Assembly (NCBI RefSeq): GCF_000413435.1
Contig: NZ_KE340326.1
Span: forward strand, 186,001-250,000
Origin: Campylobacter ureolyticus ACS-301-V-Sch3b
GTDB lineage: Bacteria > Campylobacterota > Campylobacteria > Campylobacterales > Campylobacteraceae
Direction of reading: 5' to 3'
DNA: 64,000 bases
The notes beneath the pieces are model-generated. The model did no database searches. It saw nothing but the letters and a program-made list of their open reading frames with translations, and had not been told where the DNA came from. Within the stretch, counting starts at the first letter, position 1. Each line of letters starts with the position of its first letter. The translations under genes and the position numbers were made by a program. Of the stretch, positions 25,104-34,271 are shown piece by piece.

Positions 25104-27350
25104 ATGAAAAAAACTACATATCTAGCACTATTTTTAGCAAATTTGGCTTTTGGCGCAACAGCTATAAAGTCTGTAAATTTCGAGGGTTTAAAACAAATTT
25201 CACCATTAGTTGCACAAAATATATCAGGCCTTAAAATAGGAGATGCCATCACTGGCTATAACACAAATAAAGCCATTACAAATCTTTTTAATCAAGGCTA
25301 TTTTGATGATATTTACATTACTGAAAATAATGGAAATTTGATTGTTCATGTAAAAGAAAAGCCTATTATTTCAAAACTTGATATTGAAGGCGTTGTTACA
25401 AACGATAGAACTGCAATGGAGCAAATAATTGGCTTAAAGCTTGGTCAAGCATACGATAAAGTTGCTCTAAGTCAAGTAAAAGAAAGAGTAAGGCAATTTT
25501 ATGAAGTAAAGGGCTATTTTGATACTGTTGTTGAGACTGAAGAGGAGTTTTTAGATGAAGATAAAAGCTCACTTCATTTAACAGTTATCGTAAATAGAGG
25601 CGAAAAAATCACAATAAAAAATGTAAATTTAGTTGGCGCTAAAAAGCTTAAATACTCAGATATAAGACCTGCAATTGCAAATAAACAAAGAGAAACCTTT
25701 GGCTGGATGTGGGGCTTTGATGATGGTAAGCTAAAAACTGCAGATCTTCCAAATGATCCAGCTAGAATACAAAATGAGTATATGAAAAGAGGTTATTTAA
25801 ACGCCACTGTTTCAGCTCCTTTTGTAAATACATATATGAGCAACTATACTGCTGATCTTACTTACTATATAACAGAGGGAGAAAGATTTAAAGTTAGTGA
25901 AATTTCAATCGAAGCACCACAGTATTTAGAGCTTGATACAAAAAAAATTATTAAAGATTTAAAATTAAGAAGTGGTAAGAGATTTAATGCTGATTGGATA
26001 AGAAGAGATATCGCAAAACTTGAAAATTTAGTTGCAGATAAGGGATATGCCTATGTTGAGGTTAATCCTGATTTAAAACCTGATAATGAAAATAATACCG
26101 TTAAAATAAATTATATCATTAAACCTCACTCTCAAATTTATGTAAGAAATGTAACAATTTCAGGTAATGAAAAAACTGCTGATTCAGTTGTAAGAAGAGA
26201 GATGTATCTAACAGAGGGTGAGCTTTATAATAGGACTGATTTGGTTGATTCTAAAAATTCACTTAGAAGAACTGGATATTTTGATGATGTCGAAATAACT
26301 GAAAATGTTGTAAATGATAACGAAATAGATCTAAATATAGATGTTAAAGAAGCTCCTACTGGAAGTATAACTGGTGGCATTGGATATGGAAGTAGTGATG
26401 GAATTTTACTAAGTGCATCAGTTTCTGAAAAAAATATATTTGGTAGTGGAATAAGTGGTTATGTAAGTGCTGAAAAAAGCGATGACCAACTAAGTGGAGC
26501 AATTGGCTTTACAAATCCTAGAATTTATAACTCAGAATATAGCCTAAGTGGTCAAATTTATGCAAGAGATTGGGACTGGGATGATTATAAAGAAAAAGCT
26601 TATGGAGCAAGTGCAACAATTGGTAGAAAGCTTGGAAGATATACAAGTGCGTATTTAACTTATGAGATTGAAAAATCAAAAATAAATGGCTTAAATGCTT
26701 ATTATGAAAAAGCTGGTTATCAAAATGGAAATAATCTAAAAAGCTCACTTATTCCATCAATTGTATTTAACAATACAGATGATTACTACTTACCAAGAAG
26801 TGGTATTATAGCTAGTGCTTCACTTGATTACTCAGGACTTGGTGGAGATATAGAGTATTTAAAAGGAAATGCGAATTTTAATTGGTACTTTGGAATGAAA
26901 GATTATATCGATTGGGATTTAATATTTAGATATAAAGCAGGTGCTGGATATTTCTTTAATGATAAAAACCTACCAGTTAATAAAAAGCTATTTTTAGGTG
27001 GAATGAGATCTGTTAGAGGATATGATGGAAGAAGTATTCCAAAAAGGAAAATTTGTCTTGATAGTTCGCATTGTAACTATATAGAAACAGGTGGAAAGCA
27101 AAGTTTTAATAACTCATTTGAGTTAAGTATGCCTTTAATTGATCGTATAAATATGCGTTTTGTAACATTTTTTGACTATGGAATGATAGGTGATGATAGC
27201 TGGAGTGAGTCAAAAAGATATAGTGCTGGAGCTGGAATAGAGTGGAGAACACCTGTTGGACCATTACAACTTTTCTGGGTAAAACCACTTAATAAAGAAG
27301 ATTATGATAGTACAAATAGCTTTGAATTTACGATTGGGGCAAGATTTTAA
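25104..27350 (+). CDS. bamA: Outer membrane protein assembly factor BamA
   Basis: Essential outer-membrane insertase of the BAM complex. A signal peptide (about 1-18, cleaved after FGA) is followed by five POTRA domains; strand/turn patterns such as LFNQGYFDDIYI and LRRTGYFDDVEI mark the first and last. A 16-strand barrel (about 420-748) ends in FEFTIGARF, with the terminal Phe signature. The loop-6 motif MRSVRGYDGRS is present. At 748 residues it is normal. A TGCTATTAT extended -10 lies about 30 bases before the ATG. Confidence 0.97.
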   Translation: MKKTTYLALFLANLAFGATAIKSVNFEGLKQISPLVAQNISGLKIGDAITGYNTNKAITNLFNQGYFDDIYITENNGNLIVHVKEKPIISKLDIEGVVTNDRTAMEQIIGLKLGQAYDKVALSQVKERVRQFYEVKGYFDTVVETEEEFLDEDKSSLHLTVIVNRGEKITIKNVNLVGAKKLKYSDIRPAIANKQRETFGWMWGFDDGKLKTADLPNDPARIQNEYMKRGYLNATVSAPFVNTYMSNYTADLTYYITEGERFKVSEISIEAPQYLELDTKKIIKDLKLRSGKRFNADWIRRDIAKLENLVADKGYAYVEVNPDLKPDNENNTVKINYIIKPHSQIYVRNVTISGNEKTADSVVRREMYLTEGELYNRTDLVDSKNSLRRTGYFDDVEITENVVNDNEIDLNIDVKEAPTGSITGGIGYGSSDGILLSASVSEKNIFGSGISGYVSAEKSDDQLSGAIGFTNPRIYNSEYSLSGQIYARDWDWDDYKEKAYGASATIGRKLGRYTSAYLTYEIEKSKINGLNAYYEKAGYQNGNNLKSSLIPSIVFNNTDDYYLPRSGIIASASLDYSGLGGDIEYLKGNANFNWYFGMKDYIDWDLIFRYKAGAGYFFNDKNLPVNKKLFLGGMRSVRGYDGRSIPKRKICLDSSHCNYIETGGKQSFNNSFELSMPLIDRINMRFVTFFDYGMIGDDSWSESKRYSAGAGIEWRTPVGPLQLFWVKPLNKEDYDSTNSFEFTIGARF

Positions 27351-27361
27351 ATTATCAGTTT

Positions 27362-27388
27362 AAAAGCTTGGGTTTTACCTAGGCTTTT
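27362..27388 (+). terminator. Terminator after bamA
   Basis: An 11-bp stem (AAAAGCTTGGG with CCTAGGCTTTT, two G-U pairs) with a 5-base loop lies 11 bases past the bamA stop and is followed by an A/T-rich run. This separates bamA from the autotransporter gene. Confidence 0.7.
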
Positions 27389-27544
27389 AAAAATTCAAAT
27401 GATTATATTAATTTGAAATTAATTTTTTAAATCACCTATAAAAATAAGCAGTAGACATTAAAATAAATTTTAAATATTTTTAAATAAAATTAAGTAATAC
27501 TGTATTTATTATCCATAATATTATGCATTTTTAAGGATAAAATA

Positions 27545-27550
27545 TATAAT
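27545..27550 (+). promoter_or_regulatory. Predicted -10 box of the autotransporter gene
   Basis: TATAAT in the 227-base gap between bamA and the autotransporter, 27 bases before the ATG at 27578; GAGGA lies between them. Just upstream is an imperfect palindromic ATCCATAATATTATGCAT stretch of unknown meaning. Confidence 0.55.
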
Positions 27551-27577
27551 CAGCCAACTTAATATGAGGAAAAAAAT

Positions 27578-30331
27578 ATGAAAAATTTTAATTTAAGTTC
27601 TAAAAAAAGCTTTGTACCTATTAGTTTTGTTTTAGCTATGGCACTTTTTAACTGTGCTGCTTTTGGATCAGAGAGTGATTTTACAGTGATTGATCCACCA
27701 TTTATGTTTACAACATTTAATCATAAGCTAAATGCAGGAAAATTGCCAACCAAAGAAATAACTCTTGATAAAGTAAGCAGAAAAGAAAATGTTGTCTATG
27801 CTGCAGGTGCAAATAAAAATGATGAAATAAACGGCTATACTCTAAATGTAGAATTATCAGGTATTGCCACAAGCTCTGATAACTATGTAGTAAATCTAAT
27901 CGGTGGAATGTCTGAAAATAATGATGTTTTAAATAATAAGATAAATATTACAAAAATGCCAGATAAAATAACAAGGGACATTCGTATATTTGGAGCAGAT
28001 AGTTGGAAAGGAAATACAAATTTTAATAAAGTAAATATTGATTCTATACAAACAAATATAAATAAATTATATATAGTAGGTGGAAGATCAACCGATGAAA
28101 ACAAAGGAGATAGCTCAAATAATACCATAAATATATCTTCATCAAAATTAATATCTGATAACACAAATTTTGATTTTCAAATAACAGGTGGAATAGCACA
28201 AGGAAAAGCCCAAAACAATGAAGTAATAATAGATAAATCAGAAATAATCAACACTATGCTTATCTCCGGCGGAGCATCATACGGAGACCCTGATAAAATA
28301 CAATTAGGCACTGAAAAAAATAGAGTAAAAATTACTTCATCAAAAGTAAAAGGTGCGATTTTTGGTGGAGATTCAGCTTTTTTAGGCTTTGACAATGATG
28401 CCAATAAAAATGAAGTAGAAATAATCTCATCAAAAATATCCAAACAAGATAATTTCTTTATGGATTTTGTAGTTGTCGGCGGAGCATCAACAAATAATGC
28501 AACTAACAATACCGTTTCAATAGTTTCATCAAGCATAGATGGAGATAGTTATGGTGGTCTTTCAACAACTGCGCTAGGTTTTGGCGGAGGCGAAATTTCA
28601 GGCAACGCTAATAACAACTCAATCAACATAACTTCATCAAATATAAATGGCAAGATTTATAGTGGTAAATCAGAAGAAGGAGCTGCTAGCAACAACAAAG
28701 TCTCATTAAAAATTTCAAAGGTTGGCTCTTCTGTAGCAGGTGGTTCTGCCAAAGATGAAGTAAACAATAACATTTTAGATATAACTTCATCAAATATAGG
28801 TGGTGATGTTTATGGTGGCTACTCAAATGAAGGTGATGCTATAAATAACACTGTAAATTTATTTCATAACTCAGCAAGAGATTTAGCTTTAGGTAAACAC
28901 TTTTTAGTTAAAGGTGTAATTCATGGTGGATTTTCAGATGGTAACAATAAAGATGCAATTTTAGGCAATAAATTAAATGTTACCGGTAAAAATCTAATAG
29001 CAGGAAATATTAACAACTTTGATGAGGTAAATTTTAATCTTCCAAAAGATATAAAAACAAATGATGTAGTGCTTCAATTAACAAAAAATGAACCGACAAC
29101 TTTAAAAAGTGTAAAAGTAAATCCTTATGTTGAGCAAGGAGAAAGTAAAGCTATTGTTAAAAATCTTAAACCAAAAGAAAAAATTTACATTATTAAAAAA
29201 GCATCTATTGATGAAAATACTTTAGAGGAAGAACAAGCTATAGACAAAGACCTTGAAATAAAAAGTAAAGAGTTGACTAAAGCTACTAAATCAATTGTAT
29301 CTGAAGTAGGAGCTAGTACAATTTATAATGTAAAGTTAAATAAAGATGAAAGTAATTTATATTTAGAAGTTGGAGAAATTGAATCAACAACTCCAACTCC
29401 AACTCCAAAGCCTAATAAACCTATCACTCCTAAAGTAAATCCTAAGTTAAATCATACATTAATACCAAATTTGGCAAGTTCTCATGTTGTAAATCAAATG
29501 AGTGATTTAATGGGTGATAATATATCAAACATAGCAATGCTTGATGATAATATATCTGTAAATACTGATAATATTATAAGTTTTGGATATATAAAAGGAT
29601 ATAAAAGCAATATCGATAAAAGCGATACTGATATAAATGGAGTAGTTGTTGATGTTGGTGTTGCAAGTAGAGCTGATAATGCACTAATGGGTGGATTTTT
29701 TGAATACTCTTATGCAGATTATGATGGAAGTGCGAACTCTTATTCAAGTGATGGAAAGATAAATGCTTATGCAGTAGGAGCGTTAGCAAGATTTGATTTA
29801 AGAAATAACTTCTTTATAGACTCTTATGCAAAAATAGGTAAGTTAAATAACAAATACACCTTAAAAGGCTACGATAATCTAAATATTAATAAAGACTCTA
29901 CATTTTACTCTCTTGGAGCATTTTTAGGACATGATTCTTACTTTGATAGATTTATGCTAACAAATAGACTTGGCTATGCTTATTCAAATGTTGATGGTTA
30001 TGATTTAGATATAAATGGTGAAACTTTAAATATCAAAGATATCTCATCAAAAAGAATTAAATTTGATAGTATAGCTTACTATAATACAAATACAGATACA
30101 AACCTATATGCAAGAGCAAGACTTATATATGAGCTTGATGGCAAAAGCAGTACCTATGCACCTAACATAAATAAAACTATAGAAAGTACAAATAAAGGCT
30201 TTAGTGGTGGAGGTGAACTTGGTGTTATATATAGCATAAAACCTCTATCAAATATAAGCTTTGGTGTTGGAGCAATGGGTGGTAAGATAGATGAACTTAG
30301 TGCAAATCTTAGATTTGTGTATGGATGGTAG
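27578..30331 (+). CDS. Type V autotransporter with repetitive passenger
   Basis: A 917-residue secreted outer-membrane autotransporter, probably an adhesin or surface protein. An extended signal peptide (about 1-33, cleavage after CAAFG) is followed by a passenger (about 35-600) made of degenerate repeats of roughly 30-40 residues. Each repeat has an 'NNxxxITSSxI' strand and a glycine-rich turn such as VYGGYS, suggesting a beta-helix. A Thr-Pro linker (TPTPTPKP) comes at about 605. The C-terminal 290 residues form an autotransporter barrel ending in LRFVYGW, with the terminal aromatic. It is not related to the neighbouring bamA. Ligand unknown. Confidence 0.85.
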   Translation: MKNFNLSSKKSFVPISFVLAMALFNCAAFGSESDFTVIDPPFMFTTFNHKLNAGKLPTKEITLDKVSRKENVVYAAGANKNDEINGYTLNVELSGIATSSDNYVVNLIGGMSENNDVLNNKINITKMPDKITRDIRIFGADSWKGNTNFNKVNIDSIQTNINKLYIVGGRSTDENKGDSSNNTINISSSKLISDNTNFDFQITGGIAQGKAQNNEVIIDKSEIINTMLISGGASYGDPDKIQLGTEKNRVKITSSKVKGAIFGGDSAFLGFDNDANKNEVEIISSKISKQDNFFMDFVVVGGASTNNATNNTVSIVSSSIDGDSYGGLSTTALGFGGGEISGNANNNSINITSSNINGKIYSGKSEEGAASNNKVSLKISKVGSSVAGGSAKDEVNNNILDITSSNIGGDVYGGYSNEGDAINNTVNLFHNSARDLALGKHFLVKGVIHGGFSDGNNKDAILGNKLNVTGKNLIAGNINNFDEVNFNLPKDIKTNDVVLQLTKNEPTTLKSVKVNPYVEQGESKAIVKNLKPKEKIYIIKKASIDENTLEEEQAIDKDLEIKSKELTKATKSIVSEVGASTIYNVKLNKDESNLYLEVGEIESTTPTPTPKPNKPITPKVNPKLNHTLIPNLASSHVVNQMSDLMGDNISNIAMLDDNISVNTDNIISFGYIKGYKSNIDKSDTDINGVVVDVGVASRADNALMGGFFEYSYADYDGSANSYSSDGKINAYAVGALARFDLRNNFFIDSYAKIGKLNNKYTLKGYDNLNINKDSTFYSLGAFLGHDSYFDRFMLTNRLGYAYSNVDGYDLDINGETLNIKDISSKRIKFDSIAYYNTNTDTNLYARARLIYELDGKSSTYAPNINKTIESTNKGFSGGGELGVIYSIKPLSNISFGVGAMGGKIDELSANLRFVYGW
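29391..29408 (+). repeat. Three in-frame CTCCAA hexamers in the autotransporter linker
   Basis: Three tandem 6-bp units encode the Thr-Pro linker between passenger and barrel. Gain or loss of units keeps the frame and would only change linker length. Confidence 0.6.
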
Positions 30332-30350
30332 TATATCTTTATTAAAACTA

Positions 30351-30381
30351 AAGAACCTTTAAAAATGATTTAAAGGTTCTT
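30351..30381. terminator. Terminator after the autotransporter gene
   Basis: A perfect 13-bp inverted repeat (30351-30363 and 30369-30381, 5-base loop) followed by ATATTTT lies 19 bases past the autotransporter stop. Confidence 0.85.
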
Positions 30382-30425
30382 ATATTTTAAAAATTTAAAG
30401 TTGCGATACTAAAAAATTTTCAATC

Positions 30426-30770
30426 TTATTTAATAATCTCTTTTCCCATAAACCAAAGCTCAGTTACCAAAGCAATTCCAAAAGTTTCCATTATGATTGG
30501 TGAAATCTCAGCAGTTGGATTTATGGTGTTGTTTGCCAAAGTATCAATTATTACAGCAAATGGACCAACGGCGTTTGCAATATCGTTTGAGCCATGTGAA
30601 AATGCAAATCCAGCAGCAGTAAAAACTTGAAGCCAAGAAAACATTAAAAAGGTTGATTTTGACAAATCAGAGTTTTTGTAAATATAAACATCGCTATCCA
30701 AGTCAATAAGCTATTTAGGTTAGTCATACCGCTTCTAATTGCATCAGTTACAATTAAATTTGGTAAAATT
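30426..30770 (-). pseudogene. Decayed internal-deletion copy of the phosphate transporter gene
   Basis: This stretch is highly similar at DNA level to two separate parts of the intact pit gene at 31747-33309. Positions 30426-30690 match the segment around SDLSKSTFLMFSWLQVFTAA through LWFMGKEVIK (about 32020-32300 in pit). A 10-base deletion near 30662 shifts the frame before the WIAMFIF segment. From about 30715 the match jumps to VTDAIRSGM, equivalent to VTDTIRSGI near 33010-33040, so roughly 700 bases are missing between them. The start, the C-terminus and most membrane helices are absent. It cannot be functional. Confidence 0.85.
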
Positions 30771-30824
30771 TAATATGCTTTTAAAATTAAATAAATTTAA
30801 GTGAAGTTTTTAAGATTATGTAAG

Positions 30825-30851
30825 AATTTAGGGCAAATTACGCCCTAAATT
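30825..30851 (-). terminator. Terminator after the metallo-beta-lactamase-like gene
   Basis: A 10-bp perfect stem (30825-30834 and 30842-30851) lies 9 bases past the stop codon at 30860. The minus strand continues into an A/T-rich run. Confidence 0.75.
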
Positions 30852-30859
30852 TATAATTT

Positions 30860-31672
30860 TTATTTAAAAATTGAGTCTGCGCTCATATATAAAAAAGCTT
30901 CCATGCTAGCATTTGGATAAGCTTCTTTCATTAAGTTTATAAACTCATCTTTATCTTTGGCAATAGTTAAAACTTCTTTTGCTTTTTCAAGATATGAGAT
31001 GGTGAACTCAACTCCATTTTGATCAATTGGCAATAAATGTGATGATAAAACTAGGCTATATTTTCTTAGTTTTTTCCATTTTTTAAGAAGTGATTTTACT
31101 TCATCTTTGCTGTTAATTAAAAGATGAGAGTTGTTTGCAGATAAATGTGTAAAATAAATTCCATAATCTTTAAAATCAATATCTATCTCAGGTGGAAAAC
31201 TCTCTTTATTTGCTTTAACATCTACTTTAATTCCTTCAATTTCGTTTTCTCCATCTTTTAAAAGATTGGTTGAAGTAATTGCTGATTTTATCATATCCTC
31301 ACCAGCACTTTGTTCGAATAAATCTATAAAAAATGAAATTTTTCCACTTTTTACAAACTCATCTAAAGCTTCAAAACCATAAATTTTTAAACCATTGTAG
31401 CTATTATCAGCTATTGGATGGGTTGCTAAAATCACAGCTTTTAAAGGCTTATTTAAAGTTTTTATATAGGAATTTAAAGCTTTTGTTGATTTATATGTTT
31501 CTTGTGGGTCGATCAAAATTAAAAAATCATTAAATTCCAAAATATTTGAAACACTTCCCAAAGCTCCTGTAAATGGGTGAATTTTTAAGGTTTTGTTTTC
31601 TGTCTCAGAAGCAAAACTAAAAGTCGCAAAAACTAAAAATACACTAATAAATGCTAGTAAAATTTTTTTCAT
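30860..31672 (-). CDS. Exported metallo-beta-lactamase-fold-like protein with degenerate metal site
   Basis: A 270-residue secreted protein. Residues 1-20 form a signal peptide (cleavage after SFAS). The rest has the order of a metallo-beta-lactamase fold: SNILEFNDFLILIDPQ (strand and Asp), then VILATHPIADNSYNGLKIY where active enzymes have HxHxDH, then a later IYFTHLSANNSHLL. Only part of the metal ligand set is present, so catalysis is doubtful. Similar 'MBL fold' proteins exist in Campylobacter without known role. It sits between the intact pit and its decayed copy and has its own terminator. Function unknown. Confidence 0.55.
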   Translation of the reverse strand: MKKILLAFISVFLVFATFSFASETENKTLKIHPFTGALGSVSNILEFNDFLILIDPQETYKSTKALNSYIKTLNKPLKAVILATHPIADNSYNGLKIYGFEALDEFVKSGKISFFIDLFEQSAGEDMIKSAITSTNLLKDGENEIEGIKVDVKANKESFPPEIDIDFKDYGIYFTHLSANNSHLLINSKDEVKSLLKKWKKLRKYSLVLSSHLLPIDQNGVEFTISYLEKAKEVLTIAKDKDEFINLMKEAYPNASMEAFLYMSADSIFK

Positions 31673-31746
31673 TAAAAATCCTTTCTTTTAAAATATCTAT
31701 CATTATATAGAGCTTTAAAAAATGTTTTATAAATATATTTAAAATT

Positions 31747-33309
31747 TTAAAATACAATCTTTAATATCAAAAATCCAACTGAGCTTATAAAAGCTGCTGC
31801 TGGTAGGGTTATAACCCAAGTTAATGCAATTGGTTTCATTAATGCCCAATTTGCCTGTGCATTTACCACACCAATTCCTAAAACTGCTCCAACTAAAATG
31901 TGAGTTGATGAGACAGGAAGTCCTAAAATTGATGCACTCATTACCACACTTGCTGCGGCTAGTTCAGCACAAAAACCAGATGCTGGGTGAATTGTCGTTA
32001 AACTTGTTCCAACTGTTTTTATAACCTCTTTTCCCATAAACCAAAGTCCAGTTACTAAAGCAATTCCAAAAGTTGCCATTATGATTGGCGGAACCTCAGC
32101 AGTTGGATTTATGGTGTTATTTGCCAAAGTATCAATTATCGCAGCAAATGGACCAACGGCGTTTGCAATATCGTTTGACCCATGCGAAAAAGCAAACCCA
32201 GCAGCAGTAAAAACCTGAAGCCAAGAAAACATTAAAAAAGTTGATTTTGACAAATCAGATCTTCTTAAAGTTTTTGCGAAGATAAACATCGCCATCCAAG
32301 TTGCCGCACTAATCATCGCTATTATTAAGTAATTTTGCAAATTTGAAAGACCTAGTTCTAAATTTTTAAGTCCTTTAAATATAAACATACTTGAAATTAT
32401 CCCAACACCAAAAGCAGCAATTGCAGGAATTCCCATTTCAAGTGCTTGGTGAGATTTTAAAGACTCTTTTTGTGCATCAAGTTCGTGAATTTTTTTAAAA
32501 TACTCAGTATCTAAATCATTTGGATCAAAATTTGGATCTTTCATCGTGAAAATATCCATGTTCATAGCTTCTGTAAATTTAACTTTTTCAGCCTCACTAA
32601 GTTCATCAAAAATTTTTTTATGTATTTTTTTTAGTGCTTTTTTCTTTTTTTTAATTTTTTCTATTTTAAGCTCGGCGATGGCGTTATAGTTTAAAATATA
32701 TTTTTTAACGGATTTATAAAGCACAAAAGAACAAACTCCTCCAAGCACAGGAGATAAAAACCAAGATATTACAATTGAACCTATTTTTGACCATTTCACA
32801 AGTGATAAAACAGAAATTTCTTTTACATCAAGCATAAAGCCAAGTGTTAAACTAGCTCCAACTATCGCTCCAACAATTGCGTGAGTTGTAGAAACTGGCC
32901 AGCCTTTTTTTGTAGCTAAAAATATCCAAATAGAAGCTGAAAATAAAGCACTTATCATTATATAAACAAAATCCATTGGTGAGGCTGATAAACTATCTAA
33001 ATCAACTATGCCACTTCTAATCGTATCAGTTACATTCGCCCCTGCTAAAACAGCCCCGCTTACTTCAAAAACAGCAGCTATTAAAAGAGCTTGTGTTAGA
33101 GTTAAAGTCCCTGCTCCAACGCTTGTTCCAAAAGAATTTGCAACATCATTTCCGCCGATATTAAAAGCCATAAAAAGACCAAATACCGAAGCACATAAAA
33201 AAATCATTGTATTTGTAGAGCCTACAAATTCATGTCCCCAAACTATAAAAAACCAGCACGATAAGGCAAAAATTCCACCAAAAAAAAGGTTAAGCCTTGA
33301 AAACTTCAT
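31747..33309 (-). CDS. pit: PiT-family inorganic phosphate transporter
   Basis: Inner-membrane low-affinity phosphate (metal-phosphate) permease of the PiT family. At 520 residues it has the family's inverted repeat: GGNDVANSFGTSVGAGTLT near the N-terminus and the matching GSNDIANAVGPFAAI in the second half, each preceding transmembrane helices. A charged cytoplasmic loop of about 90 residues (Lys-rich, 210-300) divides the halves. The ATG has AAGGAAA upstream. A partial decayed duplicate lies 1 kb downstream. The gene is divergent from xth. Confidence 0.94.
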   Translation of the reverse strand: MKFSRLNLFFGGIFALSCWFFIVWGHEFVGSTNTMIFLCASVFGLFMAFNIGGNDVANSFGTSVGAGTLTLTQALLIAAVFEVSGAVLAGANVTDTIRSGIVDLDSLSASPMDFVYIMISALFSASIWIFLATKKGWPVSTTHAIVGAIVGASLTLGFMLDVKEISVLSLVKWSKIGSIVISWFLSPVLGGVCSFVLYKSVKKYILNYNAIAELKIEKIKKKKKALKKIHKKIFDELSEAEKVKFTEAMNMDIFTMKDPNFDPNDLDTEYFKKIHELDAQKESLKSHQALEMGIPAIAAFGVGIISSMFIFKGLKNLELGLSNLQNYLIIAMISAATWMAMFIFAKTLRRSDLSKSTFLMFSWLQVFTAAGFAFSHGSNDIANAVGPFAAIIDTLANNTINPTAEVPPIIMATFGIALVTGLWFMGKEVIKTVGTSLTTIHPASGFCAELAAASVVMSASILGLPVSSTHILVGAVLGIGVVNAQANWALMKPIALTWVITLPAAAFISSVGFLILKIVF

Positions 33310-33409
33310 ATTTTTCCTTGCTTCTAAAAGTATGGAAGCTATTTTATCTAAATTTAGCTAAAATTTGACTCTTTTTAAATTTAAAAGTTTTGTTTTATAA
33401 ATTTTTAAC

Positions 33410-33415
33410 TATAAT
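33410..33415 (+). promoter_or_regulatory. Predicted -10 box of xth
   Basis: TATAAT 19 bases before the TTG start codon at 33435, with AAGGAA between. Prediction from sequence only. Confidence 0.55.
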
Positions 33416-33434
33416 GCTTTAAAAAGGAAAAATT

Positions 33435-34190
33435 TTGAAACTAATTTCTTGGAATATAAACGGCATAAGGGCAGCTGTAAATAAAGACGCTTTTGCCTGG
33501 ATAGAGGATATAAAGCCTGATTTTTTAGCTCTTCAAGAAGTAAAAGCAGATCAAGAACAAATCCCAGCTGAAATTTACAACTTACCATTCAAAGAGATAA
33601 ATTTAAACCCTGCAAAAAGAAGTGGATATTCAGGTGTTATGAGTCTTTCAAATTTTGATACAGAGTGTTTTAAATCTCTTTTTAACAATGATGATGAGGG
33701 AAGAGTTTTAGAGCACCGATTTAAAAATGTAGTACTGTTTAACATTTACTTTCCAAATGGACAAAAAGATGATGAAAGACTTAACTATAAGATGAAATTT
33801 TATGATGATTTTTTAAACTATATTGTAAATTTAAAAAATGAGGGAAAAGATATAATAATTTGTGGTGATGTAAATACAGCCCACAAAGAAATCGATCTTA
33901 AAAACCCAAAAGCAAACTCTCAAAGGAGCGGATTTTTAGATATTGAAAGAGCTTGGATTGATAAGCTTATAAAAAGTGGCTTTATAGATACTTATAGATT
34001 TTTAAACCCCAAAGATATAAAATACTCTTGGCGGACTTATAGATTTAATGCGAGAGCAAATAACGCTGGGTGGAGAATTGATTACTTTTTTATAAGCGAT
34101 AGCCTAAAAGATAAATTAAAAAATGCCTTTATAATGGATGAAATTTATGGAAGTGATCACTGTCCTGTTGGCATTGAAATAGAAATTTAA
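33435..34190 (+). CDS. xth: Exodeoxyribonuclease III / AP endonuclease
   Basis: Base-excision-repair nuclease that cuts at abasic sites and trims 3' blocks. 251 residues with all family motifs: SWNINGIRA at the start, LQEVKAD (metal Glu), IYFPNGQ, ICGDVNTAHKEIDLKNPK (Asp/Asn), SWRTYRFNARANNAGWRIDYF and the C-terminal YGSDHCPVGIEI with catalytic Asp-His. The start is TTG 33435 preceded by AAGGAA; there is no ATG option at the N-terminal strand. It is monocistronic, divergent from pit. Confidence 0.96.
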   Translation: MKLISWNINGIRAAVNKDAFAWIEDIKPDFLALQEVKADQEQIPAEIYNLPFKEINLNPAKRSGYSGVMSLSNFDTECFKSLFNNDDEGRVLEHRFKNVVLFNIYFPNGQKDDERLNYKMKFYDDFLNYIVNLKNEGKDIIICGDVNTAHKEIDLKNPKANSQRSGFLDIERAWIDKLIKSGFIDTYRFLNPKDIKYSWRTYRFNARANNAGWRIDYFFISDSLKDKLKNAFIMDEIYGSDHCPVGIEIEI

Positions 34191-34233
34191 TGCAAATTTT
34201 ATAAATTTTATTTTTTTAAAATAAAATTTAAGA

Positions 34234-34239
34234 TATAAT
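34234..34239 (+). promoter_or_regulatory. Predicted -10 box of the NSS transporter gene
   Basis: TATAAT 32 bases before the ATG at 34272, with TTTAGGA as the ribosome site. Prediction from sequence only. Confidence 0.5.
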
Positions 34240-34271
34240 CGTAATCTTTTAAAACAGAATTTAGGATTTTC

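Noticed and set aside
30426-30701. A 91-residue separate phosphate transporter protein
   Set aside because: The frame is an internal fragment of pit with missing helices and an upstream frameshift; no ribosome site precedes it.
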